Shown one piece after another: positions 23,905 to 32,608 of a DNA stretch of 64,000 nt (the stretch's first letter is position 1; every line of letters starts with the position of its first letter). The notes beneath the pieces are model-generated. The model worked only from the letters and a program-made list of their open reading frames with translations, was not told the DNA's origin and ran no database searches. The stretch is taken from positions 46,892-110,891 of the forward strand of contig CAVIAJ010000004.1 in NCBI GenBank assembly GCA_963640855.1, in the 5' to 3' direction. The stretch comes from Methanarcanum sp963640855. GTDB lineage: Archaea > Thermoplasmatota > Thermoplasmata > Methanomassiliicoccales > Methanomethylophilaceae. The position numbers were made by a program, and so were the translations under genes.

Positions 23905-24974
23905 ACGGAATAATAATCGCCTTACTCTTCTTGGTACTTATAGCGTCGATAGTTTCGATTATCAGCGGAGTCAAAATCGTTCAGCCCTACGAACAGGCCG
24001 TGTATATGAGACTCGGTAAGTACATCAGAATCCTCAATCAGGGTCTCAACTTTGTATGTCCGTTGATCAATGTGGTAGTGAAACTCGATCTGCGTACGCA
24101 GGTTCTCGACGTTCCCCGTCAGGAAGTCATCACCAAGGATAACTCGCCCGTGAACGTCGATGCAATCATCTACGTCAAGGTAACAGATCCCAAAAATGCA
24201 TTCTTCGAAGTCACGGACTACCGCACGGCAACAGTCTATCTGGCACAGACGTCCCTCAGGTCGATAGTCGGAGAGATGGAACTCGACGAAATCCTCTCAA
24301 GCAGAGAGAAAATCAACATTCAGCTGAGAGATGTGCTTGATGAAGCCACCGACAAATGGGGTGTGAAAATCGAGGCCGTCGAGATAAGAGAAGTCGATCC
24401 TGCGGCAAAAGTCAAAGCATCGATGGAAGAGCAGACTTCCGCCGAGAGGAGGAGACGTGCCGCAATTCTCGCGGCCGACGGAGAGAAAAGAGCTGCAATA
24501 CTTCAGGCCGAAGGTAAGAGACAGTCGATGATTCTCGAAGCGGAGGGAAGCAGACAGTCTATGGTTCTCGAAGCCGAAGGTAAGAGAACGGCTACAATCC
24601 TCGAAAGTCAGGGAGAGGCACAGAAACTGCGTATAATGTCCGTAGGTGCATCCGCAATGGATTCGAAAGCACTCTCCGTTATGTCGCTTGATATGCTGAA
24701 AACCGTCAGCAACGGACAGGCTTCCAAGATTTACTTCCCGATTGAACTTACCAAACTCGTCGACGGAATCTCAGAATACGTCGGAAGCGGTACATCCATA
24801 CCCGACAGGGAAGTTGCCGATAAGAAATCGATCGAAGATGCGGTAGGAAAAGCGGACGATATCCTCGGTCCGATACCTTCTGCGAAAGAAATCAAGGAAC
24901 AGATCGACGATATCGACAATACCATTCAGGAAGAGGCCAAAGAGTCCGAAACGGATATCGACGACATATCCTGA
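23901..24974 (+). CDS. SPFH/Band 7 (stomatin-like) protein
   Basis: This 357-residue protein has one N-terminal helix (residues 3-25) and a Band 7 domain (about 25-190) with YEQAVYMRLGKYIRILNQGL and VPRQEVITKDNSPVNVDA. A long coiled region contains near-identical ten-residue units around EAEGKRQSMI, EAEGSRQSMV and EAEGKRTATI, and the tail is acidic. It should form oligomers on the inner or outer membrane face with the NfeD partner it overlaps. A GC-rich hairpin with T5 follows. Confidence 0.9.
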   Translation: MNGIIIALLFLVLIASIVSIISGVKIVQPYEQAVYMRLGKYIRILNQGLNFVCPLINVVVKLDLRTQVLDVPRQEVITKDNSPVNVDAIIYVKVTDPKNAFFEVTDYRTATVYLAQTSLRSIVGEMELDEILSSREKINIQLRDVLDEATDKWGVKIEAVEIREVDPAAKVKASMEEQTSAERRRRAAILAADGEKRAAILQAEGKRQSMILEAEGSRQSMVLEAEGKRTATILESQGEAQKLRIMSVGASAMDSKALSVMSLDMLKTVSNGQASKIYFPIELTKLVDGISEYVGSGTSIPDREVADKKSIEDAVGKADDILGPIPSAKEIKEQIDDIDNTIQEEAKESETDIDDIS

Positions 24975-24984
24975 ACATAACAAA

Positions 24985-25014
24985 CCCCGTCCGCAGGGAC
25001 GGGGAATACTTTTT
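24985..25014 (+). terminator. Terminator after the NfeD-stomatin operon
   Basis: CCCCGTCC and GGACGGGG pair around GCAG; a TTTTT run follows five bases later. Confidence 0.75.
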
Positions 25015-25068
25015 CAGAAACATTTTACAGTACAGGTATACACTCAGAAACATCGGAAGGATAACAAA

Positions 25069-25362
25069 ATGAACGAAATAATGATGGTAATCTACAGCGG
25101 AATGGAGTCGGGAGGAATTCTTTATAAGGATCCGACAGGCGAGGAAGAATGGTCGGACAGAGACATCAAAAAGGCAATGAAACAGAGAGCAGTCCACGGT
25201 TACGATGCCAAATTCAAGTCCAGATCCGTTTACATCCCCGTAGAAAACATCGCATGCATGTATATCGTCAACAAAGCGGATGCCGAAGAAGAAATGAAGA
25301 ACAGACAGACCGATGTCGAAACAATCGGCAGTAAGATCAAAGACGGAATGATGTTCGGATGA
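25069..25362 (+). CDS. Conserved-looking hypothetical protein next to chorismate mutase
   Basis: The 97 residues begin with a strand-rich part (MMVIYSGMESGGILYKD, then SRSVYIPVENIACMYIV) and end in an acidic helix. No family is recognised. The stop overlaps the chorismate mutase start (ATGA), which implies joint translation. No cysteine pair, membrane segment or catalytic motif is visible. Confidence 0.6.
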   Translation: MNEIMMVIYSGMESGGILYKDPTGEEEWSDRDIKKAMKQRAVHGYDAKFKSRSVYIPVENIACMYIVNKADAEEEMKNRQTDVETIGSKIKDGMMFG

Positions 25363-25634
25363 ACGAAACGGTTCTGAACGGACTCCGCGGAAGGATTTCG
25401 GAAAAAGATTTCGAGATAATCAGACTCATTTCCGAACGTACGGCAATCGCCGGAGAAATAGGTAAAATAAAATCCGAATCCGGATTGGATGTCCGTAACA
25501 CCGCCGCGGAAGATGCGGTTATCTCAAGATACGTCGATGAAGGCCTGAAATACGGTTTTGACAAAGAAGATATGATTTCATTGGCGGAAACAGTCATTGA
25601 AATAGCCGTGAAAGCCGAAAATAAAGAAATGTGA
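25359..25634 (+). CDS. Chorismate mutase, AroQ type
   Basis: This all-helical 91-residue protein has the AroQ pattern: an early Arg (NGLRGRI), IIRLISERTAIAGEIGKIK with the Arg and Lys that grip chorismate, and RYVDEGLKYGFDKEDM. It turns chorismate into prephenate for phenylalanine and tyrosine synthesis. It stands alone, without a fused dehydratase or dehydrogenase. It overlaps the hypothetical gene before it. Confidence 0.82.
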   Translation: MNETVLNGLRGRISEKDFEIIRLISERTAIAGEIGKIKSESGLDVRNTAAEDAVISRYVDEGLKYGFDKEDMISLAETVIEIAVKAENKEM

Positions 25635-25705
25635 GATATCCGGGATCGGAAATCCCGAATCTCTCGGAGAATAATTCTGTCTGATAACAGGATTATGAAA
25701 CGGTT

Positions 25706-25870
25706 TTATTCTTTCATTGCACCGCAAGGACACTCATCGACACACGCGAGACACTCTACGCATGCGCCTGCATCGATAACTGCGATATCCTCAATCTTGA
25801 TTGCATTCACGGGACATGCATCCGCGCATGCACCGCATCCGGTACATTCCTCAGCATTAACTGTCGGCAT
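25706..25870 (-). CDS. 2[4Fe-4S] ferredoxin
   Basis: The 54 residues start MPTVNAEECTGCGACADACP and carry a second motif CVECLACVDECP. It is a close paralogue of the ferredoxin at 21600-21764 (same start, length and spacing) with different surface residues. The Met at 25870 was chosen over one 10 codons upstream because it matches its paralogue. Confidence 0.92.
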   Translation of the reverse strand: MPTVNAEECTGCGACADACPVNAIKIEDIAVIDAGACVECLACVDECPCGAMKE

Positions 25871-25945
25871 TTTTACACCTAAACGCGGAAAAGATTTCAT
25901 CGGTTTTATTAGTAACGATAGGGATAACCGACAGGGAGCCGGATT

Positions 25946-26935
25946 ATGACGGAGTTGTACGGATATTATTGGAACGGAGACCGTTTCGAAGAAGGACGTA
26001 TCACTTTGAACGGAGATTCCGTCATTGATTTCGAATGCTGTTCCTTACCTTCGGATAAGAAAATCCATACGGTTTTTCCCGGGATCGTCGACGGACATAC
26101 CCACGTAGCCGATTCCGGTTTGAAATTGGAGAGAAAATATTCGCTTGAGGAATTGGTCGCACCTCCGAACGGACTCAAGCACAGATACCTTTCCGATACT
26201 CCGAGAGATGTTCTGATTGACGGTATGAAGAAATACACTTCAAAACTCAGATCGAACGGTGTCTCAAAGTTCATAGACTTCAGAGAAGGGGGGCCGGAAG
26301 GAGTGAAAATGCTCAGAGAAGCATCTCCCGATGCGGTTATCCTCGGACGTCCCGTTTCGAAAGAATTCGATTCAGGCGAAATAGATTTCGTCCTGAATAC
26401 GGCGGACGGTATCGGAATATCTAGTATCACGGATATGGATCGCAAATACATCGACAGAATCGCCGATGCAGTCCGCAGAAGAAAAAAGATACTGGCTCTT
26501 CATGTTTCCGAAAGAATACGCGAAGACATCGATTATGTGATATCCCTCGACCCCGATTTCATCGTACATATGGTTCAGGCAACGGAAAACGACATGAAGA
26601 AATGCGCCGACTCGGACATACCAGTTGTGGTGTGTGCCTCCTCCAACCAATACTTCGGTATGACTCCGAACATAAAAGCGATGCTCGACTCGGGAATAAC
26701 GGTTTCTCTGGGTACAGACAACGCAATGCTCTGTCCTTCCGCCGACATTTTCAGTGAATTCAACGTGTTTCGGAAGATACTTTCCGCACAGGGAGGGAAC
26801 GGAGATGATGCATACAGGTGTCTTTTCACGCCTGAAAGCAAGTTATTATATCGTCAGTTTCCGATAGAGATTCATCCGGAAAACGATGCAAAAGTAACTG
26901 TCGTCCCGTCCTCACCCGACAGGATCGTCGGCTGA
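25946..26935 (+). CDS. Amidohydrolase superfamily protein
   Basis: This 329-residue metal-dependent hydrolase has FPGIVDGHTHVAD, the paired metal histidines after strand 1. LALHVSE and IVHMVQA would supply later His ligands, and SLGTDNAML the final Asp. These mark the cytosine deaminase/chlorohydrolase side of the superfamily. The substrate, perhaps a purine-like or imidazolone-type amide, is unknown. At 329 residues it is shorter than most relatives, mainly in the flanking beta sandwich. The universal stress protein gene follows 34 bases later. Confidence 0.8.
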   Translation: MTELYGYYWNGDRFEEGRITLNGDSVIDFECCSLPSDKKIHTVFPGIVDGHTHVADSGLKLERKYSLEELVAPPNGLKHRYLSDTPRDVLIDGMKKYTSKLRSNGVSKFIDFREGGPEGVKMLREASPDAVILGRPVSKEFDSGEIDFVLNTADGIGISSITDMDRKYIDRIADAVRRRKKILALHVSERIREDIDYVISLDPDFIVHMVQATENDMKKCADSDIPVVVCASSNQYFGMTPNIKAMLDSGITVSLGTDNAMLCPSADIFSEFNVFRKILSAQGGNGDDAYRCLFTPESKLLYRQFPIEIHPENDAKVTVVPSSPDRIVG

Positions 26936-26969
26936 CTGTGCCGAAACTTTCCGGTAAGGAGGAAAGAAT

Positions 26970-27413
26970 ATGACATTCAAGAACATCCTCGTCCCTACAG
27001 ATGGGAGCGAATATACCAAAGCTGCCATCAACAACGCTGTTGAGATGGCAAAGAAATACAGCGCGAAAGTAACCGCACTGTATGTAATAGATCAGACGGT
27101 CTTCGTCAACATGCCGCTCGATTCCGCAGTGATGAATACATACTCACTGCTGAAGAAAGAGGGAGAGAACGCTGTCAGTTATGTATCGGACCTCTGCAAA
27201 AAGAACGGTATCGAATTTGAGACAAAGATCGTCGAAGGTGCACCCGTCAAATGTATCGTGGATGCATCGAAAGATTTCGATATCATCGTAATGGGGACCC
27301 TGGGAAGAACGGGATTCTCCAAATTAATGATGGGAAGCGTCGCAGAACGTGTCGTCAGGTACTCCGACTGCCCCGTATTGGTAGTAAGATCGAAGGAAGG
27401 AGAGAAGAAATGA
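26970..27413 (+). CDS. Universal stress protein (UspA family)
   Basis: This 147-residue protein begins NILVPTDGSEYTKAAI and has the nucleotide loop VMGTLGRTGFSKLMMGSVAE, the G-x2-G-x9-G-S pattern of ATP-binding Usp proteins. The stop overlaps the start of the CBS-domain gene (ATGA). AAGGAGGAAAG precedes the start. The Usp-CBS pairing suggests both sense adenine nucleotides. Confidence 0.92.
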   Translation: MTFKNILVPTDGSEYTKAAINNAVEMAKKYSAKVTALYVIDQTVFVNMPLDSAVMNTYSLLKKEGENAVSYVSDLCKKNGIEFETKIVEGAPVKCIVDASKDFDIIVMGTLGRTGFSKLMMGSVAERVVRYSDCPVLVVRSKEGEKK

Positions 27414-28249
27414 GAGCAGTAGAGGAGATTATGGTAAAGGTACCCATTGTAGTTGAGGTACCCGGCAGCCGCAGCGATGCAATCAACGTAATGGTAAGAA
27501 ACAACGTTACGGGTGCACCCGTCGTACGTTCGAAAGACGGACAGCTTGTAGGCATCGTTTCAAGGAAAGATGTCTTCAACAACATGGACGAGGAACAGCT
27601 TTCCCTCATTATGAAAAAGAACATCGTCACCGTCAGTCCGGACACAACAATCGACGAGGTTGCGAAAATCTTCGTCGAGAAGAGAATCCACAGACTGCCT
27701 GTTGTCGAGAACGGAAAACTCATCGGTCTCGTCACACCTACGGATCTCCTCTACGATGTGAAAAATCTCAAAACAACGATGACTGCGGAGAGTGTAATCA
27801 GCACAACATGCGTGACAACATACGAAGAAGATCCTCTGTCATATGTGGTTGCGGCAATGAGAGTGAGCAAAATTACATCTTTCCCCGTACTCGACGCACA
27901 CGGAAAGCTTGTAGGTATTATCACAGACCGTGATATGTTCCTCGATCAGAGTAAAGATGTCAACGCACTCAAGGAAATGGGTCTTGACGAAGCAAATCAG
28001 CAGCTCGCAGGTTACCGCAACGTGCTTCCCCTGTTCTACATGGCAATGAACAAAGATATTTCCGAAGACCGTAAGGTAAAAGATTACATGGTCAAGGATC
28101 CCACCACGGTATTCAAGAAGACATCGTTATCCGAAGTAGCCAAACTGATGAAGCAGTACAACTTCGGACAGATACCCGTACGCGGTAACAAGGATGAACT
28201 TCTGGGAATGATTTATGATGTGGATGTGCTTTCGGCACTCCTGAGATGA
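27410..28249 (+). CDS. Four-CBS-domain protein
   Basis: This 279-residue protein is built of four CBS motifs, seen as repeats of a PVV/FPVLD-x-GKLVGIVT-like core (APVVRSKDGQLVGIVSRKDV, LPVVENGKLIGLVTPTDLL, FPVLDAHGKLVGIITDRDM, IPVRGNKDELLGMIYDVDV). Paired CBS domains bind AMP, ATP or S-adenosylmethionine. No enzymatic or DNA-binding domain is attached. It overlaps the Usp gene, and glyS starts five bases after its stop. Confidence 0.88.
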   Translation: MRAVEEIMVKVPIVVEVPGSRSDAINVMVRNNVTGAPVVRSKDGQLVGIVSRKDVFNNMDEEQLSLIMKKNIVTVSPDTTIDEVAKIFVEKRIHRLPVVENGKLIGLVTPTDLLYDVKNLKTTMTAESVISTTCVTTYEEDPLSYVVAAMRVSKITSFPVLDAHGKLVGIITDRDMFLDQSKDVNALKEMGLDEANQQLAGYRNVLPLFYMAMNKDISEDRKVKDYMVKDPTTVFKKTSLSEVAKLMKQYNFGQIPVRGNKDELLGMIYDVDVLSALLR

Positions 28250-28253
28250 TCAT

Positions 28254-29963
28254 ATGTCTGACAACGCCACCGAGCTGATGGCCCTCTGCAAGCGCAGAGG
28301 CTTCATCTATCCGTCATTCGAGGTATACGGAGGTGTCGCAGGGATGTACGACTACGGACCCCTGGGATGCATCCTCAAGAACAACATAGTAGAGTCATGG
28401 AGACACATCTACAAAGGAAGAGAAGGATTCATAGAGATTGACAGTGAAACTGTCAACCCGCGTGATGTGTTCAAAGCATCGGGTCACTTAGATAACTTCT
28501 CCGATTTGATCACATACTGTAAGGAATGCGATGCACCGTTCAGGGCAGACCACCTTGTCAAAGGATTCGTAGACAATCCCGATGTGCTTTCTCCGAAACA
28601 GCTCGAAGAAGCATTCGTGAAATTCAACGTGAAATGTCCCGAATGCGGCGGCGAACTCGGACCCGTGGATGAGTTCAACCTTATGTTCAAGACATACATC
28701 GGACCCGGTTCCGCACGTGTCGGTTACATGAGGCCGGAAACCGCACAGGGTATTTTCGTTAACTATCCGAATCTCTACAGATACAACAGAGAGAAACTTC
28801 CTCTCGGTGTAATGCAGACGGGAAGGAGTTACAGAAACGAGATCGCACCCCGTCAGGGTATGATCCGTATGAGAGAGTTCAACCAGATGGAGGTTGAACT
28901 GTTTGTCGATCCCGAGGATAAGGATTGGAGCAGATTCTCTGAAATTGAGAATGAGGTGTTGGATCTCATTCCGAACACTACGCTTAAACTCACAACAATG
29001 ACCGTAAAAGAAGCAGTCGAGAAAGGCGTAATTGCAAACCGTGTCCTCGCTTACTTCGTATACACCACGAAACAGTTGCTTGTTTCCGTGGGAATCGACC
29101 CCAAGAGGCTCAGATTCAGAGAGCACGAGAAGGACGAGATGGCCCACTATGCCGCAGACTGTTGGGATGCCGAAGTTCTCCTTTCCTACGGATGGACGGA
29201 GATTGTCGGTATTGCGGACAGAGGTTCATGGGATCTTACGAGACACGCACAGTTCTCCGGACAGGACATGACGCACTTCAAGAAGTTCGATGTCCCCAAG
29301 GAGATTGAGATTGACAGGATTAAAGCAAAGAACAAAGCTCTCGGACCGAGGTTCAAAGGACAGGCAAAGGATGTTGCCGCGGCAATCGAAGCATCCAAAC
29401 CCGAAGACGTTAAAGACGGCAAACTTACCGTTACAGTCAACGGAGAATCCGTTGAATTAGACGGAGAATGCTTCGAAGTAGTACACGTAAAGGAGAAAAT
29501 CTCCGGTGAGCGTGTCATTCCCCACGTTATTGAGCCCTCGCACGGTCTCGACAGGATATTCTACTCTGTTCTCGAGCACGCATACGAGCACGACGAGAAA
29601 GAAGACTATACAGTACTTCACCTCGCACCCGCAGTCGCTCCGATCAAAGTGGGAGTGTTCCCTCTTATGGAGAAGGACGGACTCGACACCGTTGCGAAAG
29701 AAATCTACGAAGACGTTCACAGATCCGATGCGGAAGCATATTACGACGGATCGGGAACCATCGGAAAGAGATACGCAAGGATGGATGAAATCGGTACTCC
29801 CTGGTGTATCACCGTCGATTACGAATCGGTGGAAGACGGTGCAAACAAGGGAACCGTCACCATCAGAGACCGTGATTCGAAGGAACAGAAGCGTGTGAAG
29901 ATCGAAGATATCAGAAAGATTGTCGACGAACTTCTCGCCGGAAAGCCCTTCGCATCCATCTGA
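28254..29963 (+). CDS. glyS: Glycyl-tRNA synthetase
   Basis: This 569-residue class II enzyme of the dimeric archaeal/eukaryotic type charges tRNA-Gly. Visible signatures are VYGGVAGMYDYGPLG near residue 24, RPETAQGIFVNY, the motif 2 loop SYRNEIAPRQGMIRMREF, and motif 3 in EPSHGLDRIFYSVL. The C-terminal anticodon-binding domain starts near VAPIKVGVFPL. ATG follows TGATC after the CBS gene, in the same operon. A hairpin at 29983-30016 ends the transcript. Confidence 0.97.
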   Translation: MSDNATELMALCKRRGFIYPSFEVYGGVAGMYDYGPLGCILKNNIVESWRHIYKGREGFIEIDSETVNPRDVFKASGHLDNFSDLITYCKECDAPFRADHLVKGFVDNPDVLSPKQLEEAFVKFNVKCPECGGELGPVDEFNLMFKTYIGPGSARVGYMRPETAQGIFVNYPNLYRYNREKLPLGVMQTGRSYRNEIAPRQGMIRMREFNQMEVELFVDPEDKDWSRFSEIENEVLDLIPNTTLKLTTMTVKEAVEKGVIANRVLAYFVYTTKQLLVSVGIDPKRLRFREHEKDEMAHYAADCWDAEVLLSYGWTEIVGIADRGSWDLTRHAQFSGQDMTHFKKFDVPKEIEIDRIKAKNKALGPRFKGQAKDVAAAIEASKPEDVKDGKLTVTVNGESVELDGECFEVVHVKEKISGERVIPHVIEPSHGLDRIFYSVLEHAYEHDEKEDYTVLHLAPAVAPIKVGVFPLMEKDGLDTVAKEIYEDVHRSDAEAYYDGSGTIGKRYARMDEIGTPWCITVDYESVEDGANKGTVTIRDRDSKEQKRVKIEDIRKIVDELLAGKPFASI

Positions 29964-29982
29964 TAGATAAACGTTTGTACCG

Positions 29983-30016
29983 CGGACGGCCGTTTCGACC
30001 GTCCGTCGGTCGTTTT
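29983..30016 (+). terminator. Terminator after glyS
   Basis: CGGACGG and CCGTCCG form a 7-bp stem; GTCGTTTTT follows. Confidence 0.65.
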
Positions 30017-30119
30017 TACAGAATACGATTATTCCTGTGGGAATCTTTCGGATTAATTTTTATTCTTTCTGGCAATGCTTATATTCCCTCAACCCCGTGT
30101 TAATTCCGAGGTGTAAAAA

Positions 30120-31301
30120 GTGGGAGTAAAAGACCTGCAGGATCTGAAAAAGATCGCAATGCTCAGATCTCAAATCGAAAGCAAAACGGTCGAAGATATA
30201 ATGGACACCGAATACCCCAGCATCGGGCCTGATGAGAAACTCAACAACGCCCTTATGCTGATGAAAGGCAGCGGATATCAGGACATCCCTGTCATTGATG
30301 ACGGCGAATATATCGGAACGATAAGCTACGGCTCGGTTCTCAAGAAGAAGAGCATAGCACTCGATTCCAAAGTAAGGAACCTCATCAGCTCATCACCCGT
30401 CATAACGAAGGATATGGGCCTCACAAAGGTCGCTGAGATGATGATCCTCAACAACCTGAGACAGATTCCTGTCGTAGGTACGAACAGGAAGAAGGTCATC
30501 GGATGTATCGGAAGGAAACAGATGATCGATCTCGTCATCGGCATCAAGGTCTTCAAGGACATTCAGGTGTTCGAGATAATGAACACACCTGTCGAAAGTG
30601 TCAGAGAGAACCAGCTCCTCGACGATGCACTTGAGATCATGAGGGAATTGGACATCAGAACCGTCCCCGTTACGGACAGCAAAGGCGGAATCACCGGTAT
30701 CGTCGGAATGAAGGAAGTCATCGAGAACAACTGGAAATCCACCAGTAAAACCGTGGGAGATATCTACGGTAAGACGAAGAAGACCTCCACGACGATCGAG
30801 TCCATATGCATGTCCGCAGTGAAAACAGTGAACTGGGACGATGACATCGAGACGGCAGTCGAGATGATGTCCGAAAACGGCATCTCAACCATCCCCGTCC
30901 TCGACGAAGGCAGGTTGGCCGGAATAGTTACGCAGTACGATATCATCGAACTTATCTCCGCATGCAGGGAGAGGCAGTATCTGTTCATCCAACTCAGCGG
31001 ATTGGACGATGAGGACAAAGCATACTCATCTGCAATCTATGACAGCATAAGGGACGAAATGGAAAAGATCACCAGGATTGTCACTCCTGAGTCTCTTTCA
31101 ATCCACGTTGCGAAGTACAACGAGAAGGGTGAGAAGAACAAGTACAGCATCACCGCGAGGCTCATCGCCGACGGCCGTGCGTACAGTGCCAAACAGGTCG
31201 ATTGGGATCTGATCAAGACTGTTGACGATCTTATGGGAAAGATCACCGAGATGGTCATCGATCAGAAAGATTCCGTCACAAGCCGCAGAAAGAAAAAGTA
31301 A
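30120..31301 (+). CDS. CBS-domain protein with C-terminal HPF/RaiA-like region
   Basis: This 393-residue protein with a GTG start has four CBS units in the first 290 residues (for example IPVIDDGEYIGTISYGSVL, IPVVGTNRKKVIGCIGRKQ, VPVTDSKGGITGIVGMKEV, IPVLDEGRLAGIVTQYDII). The last 100 residues (YDSIRDEMEKITRIVTPESL to LIKTVDDLMGKITEM) read like a beta-alpha fold of the ribosome-hibernation type. That C-terminal assignment is tentative. The arrangement suggests nucleotide sensing coupled to an RNA or ribosome target. Confidence 0.75.
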   Translation: MGVKDLQDLKKIAMLRSQIESKTVEDIMDTEYPSIGPDEKLNNALMLMKGSGYQDIPVIDDGEYIGTISYGSVLKKKSIALDSKVRNLISSSPVITKDMGLTKVAEMMILNNLRQIPVVGTNRKKVIGCIGRKQMIDLVIGIKVFKDIQVFEIMNTPVESVRENQLLDDALEIMRELDIRTVPVTDSKGGITGIVGMKEVIENNWKSTSKTVGDIYGKTKKTSTTIESICMSAVKTVNWDDDIETAVEMMSENGISTIPVLDEGRLAGIVTQYDIIELISACRERQYLFIQLSGLDDEDKAYSSAIYDSIRDEMEKITRIVTPESLSIHVAKYNEKGEKNKYSITARLIADGRAYSAKQVDWDLIKTVDDLMGKITEMVIDQKDSVTSRRKKK

Positions 31302-31309
31302 ACATAAAC

Positions 31310-31332
31310 CGGAGAGGGGACTTCCCTCTCCG
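31310..31332 (+). terminator. Hairpin after the CBS gene
   Basis: CGGAGAGGG pairs with CCCTCTCCG, 9 bp, starting nine bases after the stop. Confidence 0.65.
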
Positions 31333-31369
31333 TTCTTCAATTATACATCTTCTGTTTTCCGAAGATATT

Positions 31370-32053
31370 ATGTTCGACGTAAGGAAAGAGTTAGAAGAAT
31401 CCGCCGAGAAGAAATATGCGGAATTCTCCGCAAAACTCATCCCCGGAGAGGAAAATGTTCTCGGCGTAAGACTGCCGAAACTCAGACAGATTGCCAAAAG
31501 AATCTGTTCCGAATTCGATTGGAGAGAATACGTCGAAACATGGAAACCTCATTATTTCGAAGATTATCTTCTGAGAGGATTTGTTATATCCTACGCGAAA
31601 ACGGATATCGACGAACGCCTTGAACAATTCAGATTATTCATTCCTCTGATAGAAAACTGGTCCGTCTGCGATTCATTCTCGAATACGTGGAAACCTGATA
31701 AAGAGGAAAAACAGAGAGTCTGGAACTTCATACTTCCGTATCTCGACACGGGCGAAGAATTCAAAATGCGTTACTCCGCGGTAATGATGCTGACACATTT
31801 CATTGACGATGAGCATATCGACGAAATCATCGGATTATTGGATTCGCATCATCACGACGGCTACTATTACAAAATGGGTGCGGCATGGACTCTGTCCGTG
31901 TGTTTTGCGAAATATCCCGGGAAGACTTACGCATACATAAGCGGAAAGAACAGCCTCGATGACGAGACGTTCAATATGCTCATCGGGAAGATCAGAGATT
32001 CATACCGCATATCCGATGAGATGAAGATTAAAACGAAAGCTCTGAAGAGATAA
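31370..32053 (+). CDS. AlkD-like DNA alkylation repair protein
   Basis: This 227-residue, all-helical protein has the AlkD features. NVLGVRLPKLRQIAK comes first, then YFEDYLLRGFVI, IENWSVCDSFS, which holds the active-site Trp and Asp, and GAAWTLSVCFAKYP near the end. AlkD enzymes use HEAT-like repeats to hold damaged DNA and remove alkylated bases without flipping them out. It stands alone on the plus strand, and its stop abuts that of the converging operon. Confidence 0.85.
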   Translation: MFDVRKELEESAEKKYAEFSAKLIPGEENVLGVRLPKLRQIAKRICSEFDWREYVETWKPHYFEDYLLRGFVISYAKTDIDERLEQFRLFIPLIENWSVCDSFSNTWKPDKEEKQRVWNFILPYLDTGEEFKMRYSAVMMLTHFIDDEHIDEIIGLLDSHHHDGYYYKMGAAWTLSVCFAKYPGKTYAYISGKNSLDDETFNMLIGKIRDSYRISDEMKIKTKALKR

Positions 32054-32605
32054 TCAGGCAACCGTCTTTTTTATTTCTTCAACAATTGCATCCGCATTCT
32101 CGTTACCGACACGTGCACCGTTTCTGAGATAGAACGACCATCCGCGCATTTCACAGTCTTTTCTGTAAATTTCATTGGTGACTGCGATAACTCTCTCCGC
32201 CGGGAGTACGGGCATGAGCATTGCGAACATATCCTTCGGAACACATACGATGATTTTATCGAAAGGTTTCACGAGATATGCGATCTTACCGACGAAATCC
32301 TTCTCTTCCTGAAGTTTTTCATAATCCGCTTTGCAGGAAGGAACGAAGTCGTACTTCATTACCACATAATTCGAAGGAATAAATCCGAATTTTCCGGATA
32401 TTATACCGAATGATGCCGCGGTAATCTTCGACAGACGGTCGTAAAGATTCTTCACTTCGGTGCATCTTCCTCCGAACATGTCGTAAGCGCTCACAAATCC
32501 GTTACTCTGAAACACTGTGGAATCGTTGGTTATGACCAATACCTTTCTGTCGGAACCGCTTACCGTATCCGGTCTCATCAGTCCGCCGGGGCCTGCCGTT
32601 CCCAT
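32054..32605 (-). CDS. Hypothetical protein, YaaA/DUF6884-like features
   Basis: This 183-residue protein has an alternating strand-helix layout with VLVITNDSTVFQSNGF, then FGIISGKFGFIPSNYVVMKYD and IIVCVPKDMFAMLMPVL. The stretch I-I-S-x-K-x-G-F/L-I-P is seen in YaaA- and DUF6884-like proteins linked to nucleotides and DNA; the match is weak. It is the last gene of the long minus-strand operon, three bases after hypD. A start at the second Met (MRPDTVSGS) is possible. Confidence 0.5.
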   Translation of the reverse strand: MGTAGPGGLMRPDTVSGSDRKVLVITNDSTVFQSNGFVSAYDMFGGRCTEVKNLYDRLSKITAASFGIISGKFGFIPSNYVVMKYDFVPSCKADYEKLQEEKDFVGKIAYLVKPFDKIIVCVPKDMFAMLMPVLPAERVIAVTNEIYRKDCEMRGWSFYLRNGARVGNENADAIVEEIKKTVA

Positions 32606-32608
32606 AAT

